Part shown: positions 1 to 12,564 of the stretch, piece after piece
Numbering within the stretch: position 1 is the first letter of the stretch
How the letters are laid out: each line of letters begins with the position of its first letter
Source: Erythrobacter aureus
GTDB taxonomy: Bacteria > Pseudomonadota > Alphaproteobacteria > Sphingomonadales > Sphingomonadaceae
NCBI RefSeq assembly: GCF_003355455.1
Contig: NZ_CP031357.1
Span: forward strand, 350,501-414,500
DNA length: 64,000 nucleotides
Direction of reading: 5' to 3'
Program-made: the position numbers and the translations under genes
The notes under the pieces: generated by a model
The model's input: the letters and a program-made list of their open reading frames with translations, nothing else
Database searches by the model: none
What the model was told of the DNA's origin: nothing

Positions 1-1052
1 CCATAGGGGTGGCCAATCGAGATCGAGCCGCCATTGACATTGAGCTTGTCGTTGTCGATGCCCAGCTTGTCGCGGCAATAGAGCACCTGGACGGCGAAGG
101 CTTCGTTCAGTTCCCACAGGCCGATATCGTCGACCTTGAGATCGAAGCGTTTCAGAAGCTTGGGAATGGCGAAAACCGGGCCGATGCCCATTTCGTCGGG
201 CTCCGTGCCCGCAACCGCCATGCCGACATAGCGGCCAAGCGGCTGAAGACCCTTTTGTTCGGCGACCTTGGCTTCCATCAGGATCGAGGCCGAAGACCCG
301 TCCGAAAGCTGCGAGGCGTTACCCGCCGTGATCGAGGTGCCGGGACCCATGACCGGCTGGAGGCCCTGAAGGCCTTCGAGCGTGGTCGAAGGGCGGTTGC
401 CTTCGTCCTTGGCGATGGTGATCTCAACATCCGAAATCTCGCCGGTTTCCTTGTTCTGCACTTTGTGCGTGGTGCTGACAGGTACGATTTCGTCGTCGAA
501 CTTGCCCGCTTCCTGCGCGGCGGCGGTGCGCTGCTGGCTGGACAGGGCATATTCGTCCTGCGCTTCGCGGCTGATGCCATAGCGCTGGGCGACCGTCTCG
601 GCGGTCTGCAGCATGGGCATGTAGATCGCGCCGTGCATGGCGATCAGCTCCGGATCGGGCATCACCCGCATTTCCTTCGTCTGCACGAGGCTGATCGATT
701 CCTGACCACCCGCGGCAACCACGTCCATGCGGTCGGTGATGATCTGCTTGGCAGCCGTGGCGATGCTCATCAGACCCGAGGAGCACTGGCGGTCGATGGT
801 CATGCCGCTTACCGACACGGGACACCCCGCCCGCAATGCTACCTGGCGGGCAAGGTTGCCGGCCTGTGTTCCCTGCTGGAGTGCGGCACCCCACAACACG
901 TCGTCGACCTCGCCGGCATCGATGCCAGCGCGCTCGATCGCGGGCTTCAGGGAATAGGAGCCGAGCGTCGGTCCCTTGGTGTCGTTGAACCCGCCCTTAT
1001 AGGCGCGGCCGATGGCGGTGCGGGCGGTGGAGACGATGACTGCGTCACGCAT
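1..1052 (-). CDS. Acetyl-CoA acyltransferase (thiolase), 3' end cut by window edge
   Basis: Thiolase-family enzyme that cleaves 3-ketoacyl-CoA, or condenses two acyl-CoAs, in fatty-acid or related degradation. About 350 codons are visible from an ATG at 1052; the C-terminal 40-50 residues, including the second catalytic Cys region, lie outside the window. The nucleophile motif DRQCSSG is present with Cys near residue 90, followed by GGQESIS. The region before the cut reads WELNEAFA and then GGSISIGHPYG, the usual thiolase His motif with Tyr where Ile is common. The N-terminus MRDAVIVSTARTAIGRAYKG is typical of the FadA/acetyl-CoA acetyltransferase group. A MaoC-like hydratase lies 56 bp upstream on the same strand, so the two probably form a beta-oxidation-type unit. 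Chain-length specificity cannot be told from sequence. Confidence 0.93.
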   Translation of the reverse strand, partial: MRDAVIVSTARTAIGRAYKGGFNDTKGPTLGSYSLKPAIERAGIDAGEVDDVLWGAALQQGTQAGNLARQVALRAGCPVSVSGMTIDRQCSSGLMSIATAAKQIITDRMDVVAAGGQESISLVQTKEMRVMPDPELIAMHGAIYMPMLQTAETVAQRYGISREAQDEYALSSQQRTAAAQEAGKFDDEIVPVSTTHKVQNKETGEISDVEITIAKDEGNRPSTTLEGLQGLQPVMGPGTSITAGNASQLSDGSSASILMEAKVAEQKGLQPLGRYVGMAVAGTEPDEMGIGPVFAIPKLLKRFDLKVDDIGLWELNEAFAVQVLYCRDKLGIDNDKLNVNGGSISIGHPY

Positions 1053-1108
1053 GGGTATGTCCTTGATTTGCTAGAAATGTCTGATCCTCACCGGGGAGGA
1101 GGGGGAAA

Positions 1109-1558
1109 TCAGACGAATATCTGGGTGATCCACTCAGTGATCAAAGCGGGCTTCTCCTCGCCTTCGATCTCCATCGTGATCTCGCAGGTCTGCTGCCACT
1201 GGCCAGGGCGCTTTTCGTTCATTTCGATCAGCTTCCAGTGGCCGCGAATGCGCTTGCCGCTGCGAACGGGGCTAATGAAACGGGTCTTGTTACCACCGTA
1301 ATTCACGCCCATTTTCACGCCGTCAAGCTTGGGCACGTCCGAATTGGCGCCGAGATAGGGGATCATCGACAGCGTAAGAAAGCCATGCGCGATGGTGCCG
1401 CCGAAGGGCGTCATTTTGGCCTTTTCTTCGTCGATATGGATGAACTGGTGATCGCCTGTGGCCTCGGCGAACTGGTTGATCCGTTCCTGGCTCATCTCGA
1501 CCCATTCGCTGGTGCCGATGGTTTCGCCGACTTTCTCGGCCAGATCCTGCGGGCTCAT
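1109..1558 (-). CDS. MaoC-family (R)-specific enoyl-CoA hydratase/dehydratase
   Basis: A 149-residue single hot-dog-fold hydratase that adds water to enoyl-CoA substrates. The hydratase-2 signature is visible as FAEATGDHQFIHIDEEKA (residues ~30-48) with the catalytic Asp and His, followed by GGTIAHGFLTLSM. The length matches single-domain MaoC proteins. The ATG at 1558 is preceded by AAGGAGAG. It is transcribed ahead of the thiolase, which suggests a shared acyl-CoA degradation role; feeding (R)-3-hydroxyacyl-CoA to polyhydroxyalkanoate synthesis is an alternative role known for the family. Confidence 0.92.
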   Translation of the reverse strand: MSPQDLAEKVGETIGTSEWVEMSQERINQFAEATGDHQFIHIDEEKAKMTPFGGTIAHGFLTLSMIPYLGANSDVPKLDGVKMGVNYGGNKTRFISPVRSGKRIRGHWKLIEMNEKRPGQWQQTCEITMEIEGEEKPALITEWITQIFV

Positions 1559-1784
1559 GCGCGCCTCTCCTTAATCCAAAAACGTGCGTTTCATGCGACT
1601 CTCGCCGCGCGGTTCGGCGCGAGTCATGGCGCATGAAAAGAGGGTGCGCAACCGCATCGCGCGTGCCGCTACGGCATGGCGAGGCGCAACCGCCGGTGAG
1701 AAAGCGCCAATGCATATTGAGCCGATTCGCATGACCGCTATGGTCGTAAGGGGGGCCATGAAGCCGCCCCGAAAAGGGAGGATC

Positions 1785-3776
1785 ATGGCGGGGCGAATTA
1801 TCACTGGTTTGTTCCGTCCGGCAATCGGGGTCCCGCTGGTGGCGACAATTGTCGCGGCTGCCGAGCTTCTTGTTGCAAACCGCAAGTTCGGTGTCTTCAC
1901 CGGCGGTTTCGGGCAGTCGAGTGCGGTCGACACCCCCGGCGAGATCGCCCTCTTCGCTCTGGGCTTCGTGCTTGCCCAGCTCGCCATCGCGCTGCTGGCA
2001 TGGAAAATCGCGGCGAGGCTCGCGAGAGCCTCGGGCGCGCAGGCGACAGTGCTGCATTTCGCCTTTCTTTATGGCGGGATCAGCCTGCTCGTCCTCAGCC
2101 TGCAGTACCAATTGCATTCCTATTTCAGCGATGCGGTCAGCTTCGCTCTGCTCAAGCAATTGGGAGGGGGAAGTGCCACCGACGCGCTGCTCTTCGCCAA
2201 AAACGAAATCATGCTGGGGCTGGCTGCCCTTGCCGCCTTCCTTTTGGCATGGTGGGTCGCGGCCCGGTTGCTGCATCGGCTGACCGGGCCGCAGCCCGCG
2301 ATCGATGCCATCAGGTCCGGCTGGCATATGATCGCTGCCATATGGCTTTTGCTTGTAGGTGGGCTGTTCGTCATTCCGCGGATCGGCGGGGATGGGGCAC
2401 GCGGGCTGGAGCGCATCATGGCCTGGCAGGCGCTGGGCGACCTGCTCTCGCTGGCGAGCGATTTCGATGGCGACGGCTATGGGCTGGCCGGACGCGTCAT
2501 CGATCCATACCCTTTCGACGAAGCACGCCACCCACTTGCGCTGGACGTGCCTGGCAATGGCATCGACGAGGATGGATATGGCGGCGATCTCGCGCTCGTC
2601 CCCGTTCCCGGCACTCTTCCCGAAACGCCGTTGAGCGGCAAAAAACCGCATCTCGTCATCGTGGTGCTCGAAAGCACCCGGGCGGACGTGCTCGGAAAAC
2701 AGATCGACGGGCAAGTGGTCGCCCCGAATCTTGCCCGGGTGGCCGCGCAAGGCGGCGCCATCGCCCCCGCCTACAGCCATGTCGGCTTCACCACTGCCTC
2801 GCTCAAATCGCTTTTCGCCGGTAGTCTGGTCGTTCCTCCGGGCTCGCCGAGCCTGTTCCGCGAACTCGACCGGAGTGGCTATGAAATCGGCGTATTCTCG
2901 GGCCAGCCGGAAGATTTCGGCGGTATTTCGGAAGCGGTCGGAATGCGCGAGGTGGCCGATCATTTCGTCGATGCGGAACTGCTCAAGGAGCAGCGCGCCT
3001 TCAGCTTCGCCGCGCAAGGCTCGCTGCTGATCGACGAGAACATCGTGCTGGACCGGTTCGACGCTCTGCTGGGCGATCCCGCCATCTGGACGACGCCGCA
3101 ATTCGTTTACTTCAACTTCCAGACCCCGCATTTCCCCTACCACCATGACGGGGTGCCCGAGCGCTTTGCGCGCCCGCCGCTGGAACGCGGCCAGATCGGA
3201 GCGGAGAACCGGGACGCGCTCCAGAGAACCTATTGGAACGCGGTGGCATACAGCGATGCCGCGCTCGGGCGTCTGATCGACCGGCTCCAGACGATGGGCG
3301 TATGGGACGAGACGGTCCTGGTGGTCACCGGCGATCATGGAGAGGCGCTGTTCGAAGGAGGGTTCCTGGGGCATGGCCACATCATCAACGATCGCCAGAA
3401 CGCGACCTTTTTCGCCAGCAATCGGCCGCTGGCGGGCGTTTCCGCACCCATTTCGCTGAGCGATTACCGGCGGATCATCCTGCGGATGCTCGGGGCCGAG
3501 GTGCCGGAGGCACCGATTTTCGAGCCCTTCCTGCATATCGGCCCGCTCGAATCGCCCACCGCCATCGGCATGGCCGACCGGCAATTAGGCGTCATCTCGC
3601 TGAGACTCGACAGCGGCGCGGCCTGCGTGACCGCGCAGGGCCGATGCCGAAACTACGCGTCGCTCGATGGGGCCGAGCGCGAGGCATTCGATAGGCTGGT
3701 GGCGCGCTGGGGTCCGAGCGCTGGGCCGCGCGGCGGCGGGAAGTACGGCCCGAAGCGGCCTCGTCGCAGCGCTTGA
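1785..3776 (+). CDS. Membrane-anchored sulfatase-like (alkaline phosphatase superfamily) hydrolase/transferase
   Basis: A 663-residue protein. About four or five hydrophobic segments occupy residues 1-215, followed by an extracytoplasmic catalytic domain from about residue 286 (KPHLVIVVLESTRADVLG). GFTTASLKSLFAG supplies the Ser/Thr nucleophile region expected for LTA-synthase-like sulfatases, and VVTGDHGEALFEGGFLGHGH (~513-532) supplies metal ligands. Between the two parts (residues ~227-266) sits an acidic DFDGDGYG ... GNGIDEDGYGGD segment resembling calcium-binding DxDxDG repeats. The start at 1785 is chosen for GGGAGG just upstream; ATG 1758 is an alternative. The family hydrolyses or transfers sulfate, phosphate or phosphoglycerol headgroups. 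The neighbouring exosortase-type glycan genes suggest surface polymer modification. Its 3' end overlaps the convergent ligase gene. Confidence 0.85.
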   Translation: MAGRIITGLFRPAIGVPLVATIVAAAELLVANRKFGVFTGGFGQSSAVDTPGEIALFALGFVLAQLAIALLAWKIAARLARASGAQATVLHFAFLYGGISLLVLSLQYQLHSYFSDAVSFALLKQLGGGSATDALLFAKNEIMLGLAALAAFLLAWWVAARLLHRLTGPQPAIDAIRSGWHMIAAIWLLLVGGLFVIPRIGGDGARGLERIMAWQALGDLLSLASDFDGDGYGLAGRVIDPYPFDEARHPLALDVPGNGIDEDGYGGDLALVPVPGTLPETPLSGKKPHLVIVVLESTRADVLGKQIDGQVVAPNLARVAAQGGAIAPAYSHVGFTTASLKSLFAGSLVVPPGSPSLFRELDRSGYEIGVFSGQPEDFGGISEAVGMREVADHFVDAELLKEQRAFSFAAQGSLLIDENIVLDRFDALLGDPAIWTTPQFVYFNFQTPHFPYHHDGVPERFARPPLERGQIGAENRDALQRTYWNAVAYSDAALGRLIDRLQTMGVWDETVLVVTGDHGEALFEGGFLGHGHIINDRQNATFFASNRPLAGVSAPISLSDYRRIILRMLGAEVPEAPIFEPFLHIGPLESPTAIGMADRQLGVISLRLDSGAACVTAQGRCRNYASLDGAEREAFDRLVARWGPSAGPRGGGKYGPKRPRRSA

Positions 3777-5056
3777 GATAGGCCCATAGCCCGCATTGCA
3801 GGCCAATCAGGATCAGGATCACCGGCTGATAGGCGATCCCTGGAAGAGCGATCCGACCAAGTAAATGATCTGCGCCATCTGCAGGGCACTGGCGAGCGGC
3901 GCCTGCCAGCTCGCACCTTCACGCCCCGCCAGCGGCGGCGGATCCTTTCCATCTGCCACAGCCCGCTGGCATGTAGCCACAGCCACAGGAACAGGCCCAC
4001 CCAGCCCTGCTCACCGAGCACTTCGAAGATCGACGAATGGAAAGCGCGCGCCTCGTCAACCACATCCCGATACTCGACCATGGTCGTGTTCGCGTTCTCC
4101 TCGACCTGCGGCAGGCGGTATTCGAACCGGTTTCCGCGATAGGAATCGAACCCCCCGCCCATCGGGTTCTCAAGTGCATAATTGTATGTCCACTGCCACA
4201 CCGCAAGGCGGGTGGAGGCGGATTGGTCCTCCTCGTGGCCGGCAATAAGCCCCATGCGCTCGTAATAGCTTTGCGGCAGGAACGGCGCGGCCATCAAGAC
4301 CATCGCCGCGCCGGCAGCGACGAAGCTCAACCGCCGCTTGACGTCGCGCAGCAGCAACAGCGCAAGTACGCCGATACAAACAAGGCCGGTGCGCGCCTCG
4401 GTGCCGACCGGGGTCAGCAAGCAGGCGAAGATGAAGGCCCAGCCGAACAGCTTCACCCGCCAGTCTGGCGGAAATACTCTCCCATGGTGCATGAACCACC
4501 AGATGATCGGGATGAGCCCGACCGCGACGGTGGACAGCGTCGAACTTTCATAGATGTTCGAATTGTCGTTCACGAAGAAATAGAGATTGCCGTACCCTCC
4601 GCCGCCCAGCACGGTCTTGAGGCTGGCGGAAATGATGATCGCCCCCGCAGTCAGCGTCACCACCAGCGTCGCGAGTTCGATCCTGAGCCGGGTAACCAGC
4701 GTGAAAGGCAGGAAGATCGCGAAGACCAGCGCACGCCAGACCCATTCCCATTTGGTGGCTGCCTCCACGGGGAAATCGGCCCATTGCAGCGTCAGGAAAC
4801 ACCAGCCGAGAAAAGCGACCATGATACCCTGGCGCAAGGTGAAGCGGATCTGCGATTTCGTGTCGGTCACCGCCCAGCCGACAAAGGCCAGGACGAAGGC
4901 GATGAGGGAGATCGGAAACAGCGGCGTCAGCGTCCAGCCGATCTTCTGCGGCGCGAGGATATCGATGTAGAGATAGGCCAGCACCCAGACGAAAGGGCGC
5001 CTGAGGCCGAGCGCGAAGAGCGCCATCACAAACAGGAACAGAGCAAGGTCAAGCAT
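3653..5056 (-). CDS. O-antigen ligase-like protein, exosortase A-associated type; 3' part apparently frameshifted
   Basis: A polytopic membrane protein of the family annotated as probable O-glycosylation ligase, exosortase A-associated (Wzy/WaaL-like). The N-terminus from ATG 5056 (MLDLALFLFVMALFALGLRR) and the following hydrophobic segments match that family, as do the conserved central loops (VNDNSNIYESSTLS; EARTGLVCIGVLALLLL; ENPMGGGFDSYRGNRF). After about residue 378 (RRRWRGVKVRAG...) the frame turns into Arg/Ser-rich low-quality sequence. The expected last helices appear in other frames: WQAPLASALQMAQIIYLVGS and then IAYQPVILILIGLQCGLWAY. Adding one base near 3920 and one near 3837 joins them into a natural C-terminus. 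The exact true end is unclear and may lie near 3592. Confidence 0.8.
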   Translation of the reverse strand: MLDLALFLFVMALFALGLRRPFVWVLAYLYIDILAPQKIGWTLTPLFPISLIAFVLAFVGWAVTDTKSQIRFTLRQGIMVAFLGWCFLTLQWADFPVEAATKWEWVWRALVFAIFLPFTLVTRLRIELATLVVTLTAGAIIISASLKTVLGGGGYGNLYFFVNDNSNIYESSTLSTVAVGLIPIIWWFMHHGRVFPPDWRVKLFGWAFIFACLLTPVGTEARTGLVCIGVLALLLLRDVKRRLSFVAAGAAMVLMAAPFLPQSYYERMGLIAGHEEDQSASTRLAVWQWTYNYALENPMGGGFDSYRGNRFEYRLPQVEENANTTMVEYRDVVDEARAFHSSIFEVLGEQGWVGLFLWLWLHASGLWQMERIRRRWRGVKVRAGRRRSPVPCRWRRSFTWSDRSSRDRLSAGDPDPDWPAMRAMGLSQALRRGRFGPYFPPPRGPALGPQRATSLSNASRSAPSSDA

Positions 5057-5231
5057 CGGAGGCTTGGCCCCGCTCGCGGCGCGCACGGCGAGCCGCGCGT
5101 TCTTTGGGCTTGCCCTCTGCAATTTCGGCACCGGGCGGATCCTCGCGATCGAGTTCATCGCGCGCAATCACGCGCAATATCCCGATGAGGATCAGCGCGT
5201 GAGTCAGTCCGAGGGCGAGGTAATCAATCAC
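5049..5231 (-). CDS. Small membrane protein upstream of the O-ligase
   Basis: A 60-residue open frame with a GTG start at 5231, one hydrophobic N-terminal helix (MIDYLALGLTHALILIGILR) and then a highly charged tail. It overlaps the start of the ligase gene by 8 nt, so translational coupling is plausible. I do not recognise a family. It could be an accessory small protein of the exosortase-associated glycan unit; the weak ribosome-binding site leaves it uncertain. Confidence 0.5.
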   Translation of the reverse strand: MIDYLALGLTHALILIGILRVIARDELDREDPPGAEIAEGKPKERAARRARRERGQASDA

Positions 5232-5312
5232 TATGGGGTGCTTTCTCGCATGACTGCCTAATGCAACGGGGTTGACGCGGCGTTAAGTGTACTGTGTCAC
5301 ATCGGCGAGCCC

Positions 5313-6557
5313 ATGACCCGCATTCTGCATGTCCTCGACCATTCTCTGCCGCTACACAGTGGTTATACATTTCGCACGCGCGCAATCCTGAAAAGCCTGC
5401 GCGCTGCGGGTATGGAGGTTCGCGGGATTACCGGCGCGCGCCATTCGGAAGACGGTCCGCCGATCGAACAGGTCGAGGGGCTTACCTTCCACCGGGTTAG
5501 CCATATCCCGTCCGGCCCACCGGGTCTGCGCGAATGGCGCGAAATCGAATCGCTGCGAAAAGGTATCGAGAGAGTGGCCGCCGATTGGCGCCCCGACATT
5601 CTGCACGCCCATTCGCCCGCACTGTGCGGCATGGCGGGACTGCGGGCGGCGCGCCGACTGGGTTTGCCCTTCGTATATGAAATCCGCGCGTTCTGGGAAG
5701 ATGCCGCTGTCGGCAACGGGACGGGACGCGAAGGATCGCTCAAATACCGCCTCACCCGGTCGCTCGAGAACCGGGTGGTGGCCGGGGCCGATGCAGTCTT
5801 CACCATTTGCGCCGGCCTGCGCGACGATCTGGTGGCGCGCGGCCATGATGGCGCCAAGATCGGCCTGTCGCCCAACGGCGTCGATCTCACCCTGTTCGGC
5901 GATGCCCCGCCGCGCGATGGCGCGCTGGCCGAATCAATCGGTATTGGCAGCGGACCGGTGATCGGCTTCATCGGCAGCTTCTACGACTATGAGGGGCTCG
6001 ACGATCTGATCGCGGCCATGCCGCTGCTGCGCGAGCACCACCCGACTGCCCAATTGTTGCTGGTGGGTGGCGGACCGATGGACGAAGCGCTGCGGGCGCA
6101 GGCTGCAGCGTCTTCTGCCGGGGAGGCAATCGTCTTCACCGGACGCGTCCCGCACTCCGAAGTCGAGCGGTATTATTCGCTCGTCGACGTGCTCGCCTAT
6201 CCGCGCAAAAAATCGCGTCTGACCGATCTGGTGACTCCGCTGAAACCGCTGGAAGCGATGGCGCAGCAGCGGATCGTCGCGGCGAGCGATGTCGGCGGAC
6301 ATCGCGAGCTGATCGAAGACGGGGTGACCGGCCTGCTGTTTCCGCCCGACGATCCTCCGGGGATTGCCACATCGCTGGCGCGCTTCATCGACGAGAAATA
6401 TCGCTGGCCGGGGATGCGGGAGGCCGGACGGCTCCATGTCGCCGCAAACCATGACTGGGCGCGGAACATCGATCGTTATCGGGCCGTTTACCAAGATCTG
6501 CTAAGGAAACGAGTCTGTCGCGGCCGCAGGAGCCGCATTGAACGGGTGATTGAGTAA
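5313..6557 (+). CDS. Glycosyltransferase, exosortase A system-associated (family 4 type)
   Basis: A 414-residue GT-B glycosyltransferase. The N-terminus (TRILHVLDHSLPLHSGYTFR) is the hallmark of the PEP-CTERM/exosortase A-associated glycosyltransferase family. A glycosyltransferase-1 domain follows, with GFIGSFYDYEGLDDLIAAM (~residue 215), VGGGPMDEALR and the donor-binding region PLKPLEAMAQQRIVAASDVG. It would act in the cytoplasm, adding sugars to lipid-linked exopolysaccharide precursors. It diverges from the small membrane ORF and ligase across an 81-bp gap that must hold both promoters. The exosortase itself (xrtA) and other members of the locus are not in this window. Confidence 0.9.
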   Translation: MTRILHVLDHSLPLHSGYTFRTRAILKSLRAAGMEVRGITGARHSEDGPPIEQVEGLTFHRVSHIPSGPPGLREWREIESLRKGIERVAADWRPDILHAHSPALCGMAGLRAARRLGLPFVYEIRAFWEDAAVGNGTGREGSLKYRLTRSLENRVVAGADAVFTICAGLRDDLVARGHDGAKIGLSPNGVDLTLFGDAPPRDGALAESIGIGSGPVIGFIGSFYDYEGLDDLIAAMPLLREHHPTAQLLLVGGGPMDEALRAQAAASSAGEAIVFTGRVPHSEVERYYSLVDVLAYPRKKSRLTDLVTPLKPLEAMAQQRIVAASDVGGHRELIEDGVTGLLFPPDDPPGIATSLARFIDEKYRWPGMREAGRLHVAANHDWARNIDRYRAVYQDLLRKRVCRGRRSRIERVIE

Positions 6558-6560
6558 GCG

Positions 6561-7148
6561 ATGACTGCCGCCAAACGCACTGCTCCGATCAGCAGCCACC
6601 CCGCTTTCAAATGGGGCGTGGCCGCGTGGTTCGCATTGCTGCTCGGCCTCGGCCTCTTCGTCATGCCCCCGGCCATCCACACCGTGCTGGCCGAACGCAT
6701 CGGTATCGCCGGTATTCTGAGCGATAGCACCGCGATCCGCGCGGCATTGTCGCTGATCGCCGCGGCGCTCGGCCTGCTCATCGGTCTTGTGCTTGCGATT
6801 CGCGTGGCGGCGATCAACGAGGCTTCGCGGGAGGAGGACGACGACGAAAGGGATAGCGCCGGGATCTGGTTGCAGGATCGCGAAGACGAACGGGAAATCG
6901 AGACCGAGCCTGCCCCACTCGCGGCCGCTGCCCCGCGCCGCCCCTTCAATCCGCGCGAGGACATCGGCGAGGAAGGGATTGGCATGGCCGGTCGGCAGAT
7001 CGAGGATGAAAGCCCTGCGGAGCCGGAAGCCCCCGCCGAAAGCGGGGATACGCCTGGAATCGACCAGATCGATGGCAGGGCCGAGGACCGGTTTATCGCC
7101 GAGGACTGGGAAGAGCCCTCCCCGAAACGGGTATCGAAACGGACATAG
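6561..7148 (+). CDS. Acidic two-helix membrane protein of unknown function (N-terminal part)
   Basis: A 195-codon frame starting 3 bp after the glycosyltransferase stop, so probably cotranscribed. Two hydrophobic helices (residues ~18-36 and ~58-82) precede a long acidic, Pro/Glu-rich cytoplasmic-type tail. No family recognised. The frame ends in the atypical KRVSKRT followed by a stop. One base further along, the sequence continues as ETGIETDIAPAWDHSRDPP, in keeping with the acidic tail. The gene therefore probably runs on, through single-base deletions, into the open frame ending at 7550. Confidence 0.6.
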   Translation: MTAAKRTAPISSHPAFKWGVAAWFALLLGLGLFVMPPAIHTVLAERIGIAGILSDSTAIRAALSLIAAALGLLIGLVLAIRVAAINEASREEDDDERDSAGIWLQDREDEREIETEPAPLAAAAPRRPFNPREDIGEEGIGMAGRQIEDESPAEPEAPAESGDTPGIDQIDGRAEDRFIAEDWEEPSPKRVSKRT

Positions 7149-7262
7149 CGCCGGCTTGGGACCATTCGCGCGACCCCCCGGCATAGCGGCGGAAGCGCCT
7201 TCGGACGCGCCGCTCCCGAAGCTCGGGACACCGCAGCGATCGCAGACGCGGTCGGTTCCGAA

Positions 7263-7550
7263 GTGCAACCCCAGGATTTGGATACGCCGACAAACGACAC
7301 TGTGATGCCCGCCGCAATCGGCGATCTTCCCCTCGATGCGCTGACCGAACGGCTCGGCGCCGCGCTCGCCGCGCTGAAGACGGGACCGTATGCCCAGGCC
7401 CCGGACGAGGCCGATCCCGCTATTGCTTCCCTGCGCCGCGAAGCCGAGCGCGAGGCGCCCGGTCCGGTTCCATCCGAAAGCCCAAGCGATCCGCAGGCTG
7501 AACTGCGCAGCGCCCTCGACAAACTCAGCCGGGTGGGCAAGCCCGAATAA
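7263..7550 (+). CDS. Probable C-terminal continuation of the preceding acidic membrane protein
   Basis: A 95-residue open stretch in the same reading frame as the 6561 gene, with no convincing ribosome-binding site at its first ATG. Its content (DLPLDALTERLGAALAALK ... DKLSRVGKPE) is alanine/acid-rich like the upstream tail, and the frame is open back to the stop at 7148. Adding one C in each of three C-runs (near 7124, 7174 and 7217) would fuse both parts into one ~330-residue protein. As a stand-alone gene it is doubtful. Confidence 0.4.
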   Translation: MQPQDLDTPTNDTVMPAAIGDLPLDALTERLGAALAALKTGPYAQAPDEADPAIASLRREAEREAPGPVPSESPSDPQAELRSALDKLSRVGKPE

Positions 7551-7782
7551 GGCCCGCGCCGCAGGGGTCGGATTTCCGCTACGGAATCGCACCGAAAAGC
7601 GTAAATCTTGACGTCCATGAAATTTTGCTACGCTTCTCGCAGTTGCAAAAAACCTTTCCTGTCGGCATGACGGGCCTTCGCGCAATTTTGCAGGTGCCGT
7701 GTTCGGCGCCGATCGACCTTGCTCCCGGCCGCCCCGCATAAAGCGAGGCCGGTTGGCGGGCACGAAGGAGGACGCTTCGCCC

Positions 7783-12438
<4,656 letters not shown>

Positions 12439-12460
12439 GCGACATCAACCTATTCCGTCC

Positions 12461-12537
12461 TTCCCGCAACGGCGGGAATCCCGTATTTTTTTTCAACTTT
12501 CCCGCAAAGCCTGGCGGGACCCCCGCCTGCGCGGGGG
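12461..12537. repeat. REP-like hairpin cluster in the gltB-gltD spacer
   Basis: Three inverted repeats lie in 77 bp. 12461-12478 forms a 7-bp stem (TTCCCGC/GCGGGAA, loop AACG), followed by eight T at 12486-12493. 12501-12518 forms CCCGC/GCGGG. 12520-12537 forms a perfect 7-bp stem CCCCCGC/GCGGGGG with loop CTGC. The composition resembles the palindromic intergenic repeats common in sphingomonads. The first hairpin plus T-run also fits an intrinsic terminator, which could set the gltB:gltD ratio. Confidence 0.65.
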
Positions 12538-12564
12538 CTTCGGCCAAATCGGAGATTTGACCTC

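Noticed and set aside
1323..3584. 753-codon minus-strand frame across the sulfatase gene and MaoC start
   Set aside because: It crosses a clear divergent promoter region and shows no domain; Arg/Gln/Asp-rich shadow.
4037..5188. 383-codon plus-strand frame opposite the O-ligase
   Set aside because: Highly charged shadow of a membrane-protein gene; no motif or ribosome-binding site.
3653..7550. Programmed ribosomal frameshifting as explanation for the broken genes
   Set aside because: Several shifts in unrelated genes, no slippery heptamers or stimulatory structures noticed; single-base loss is simpler.
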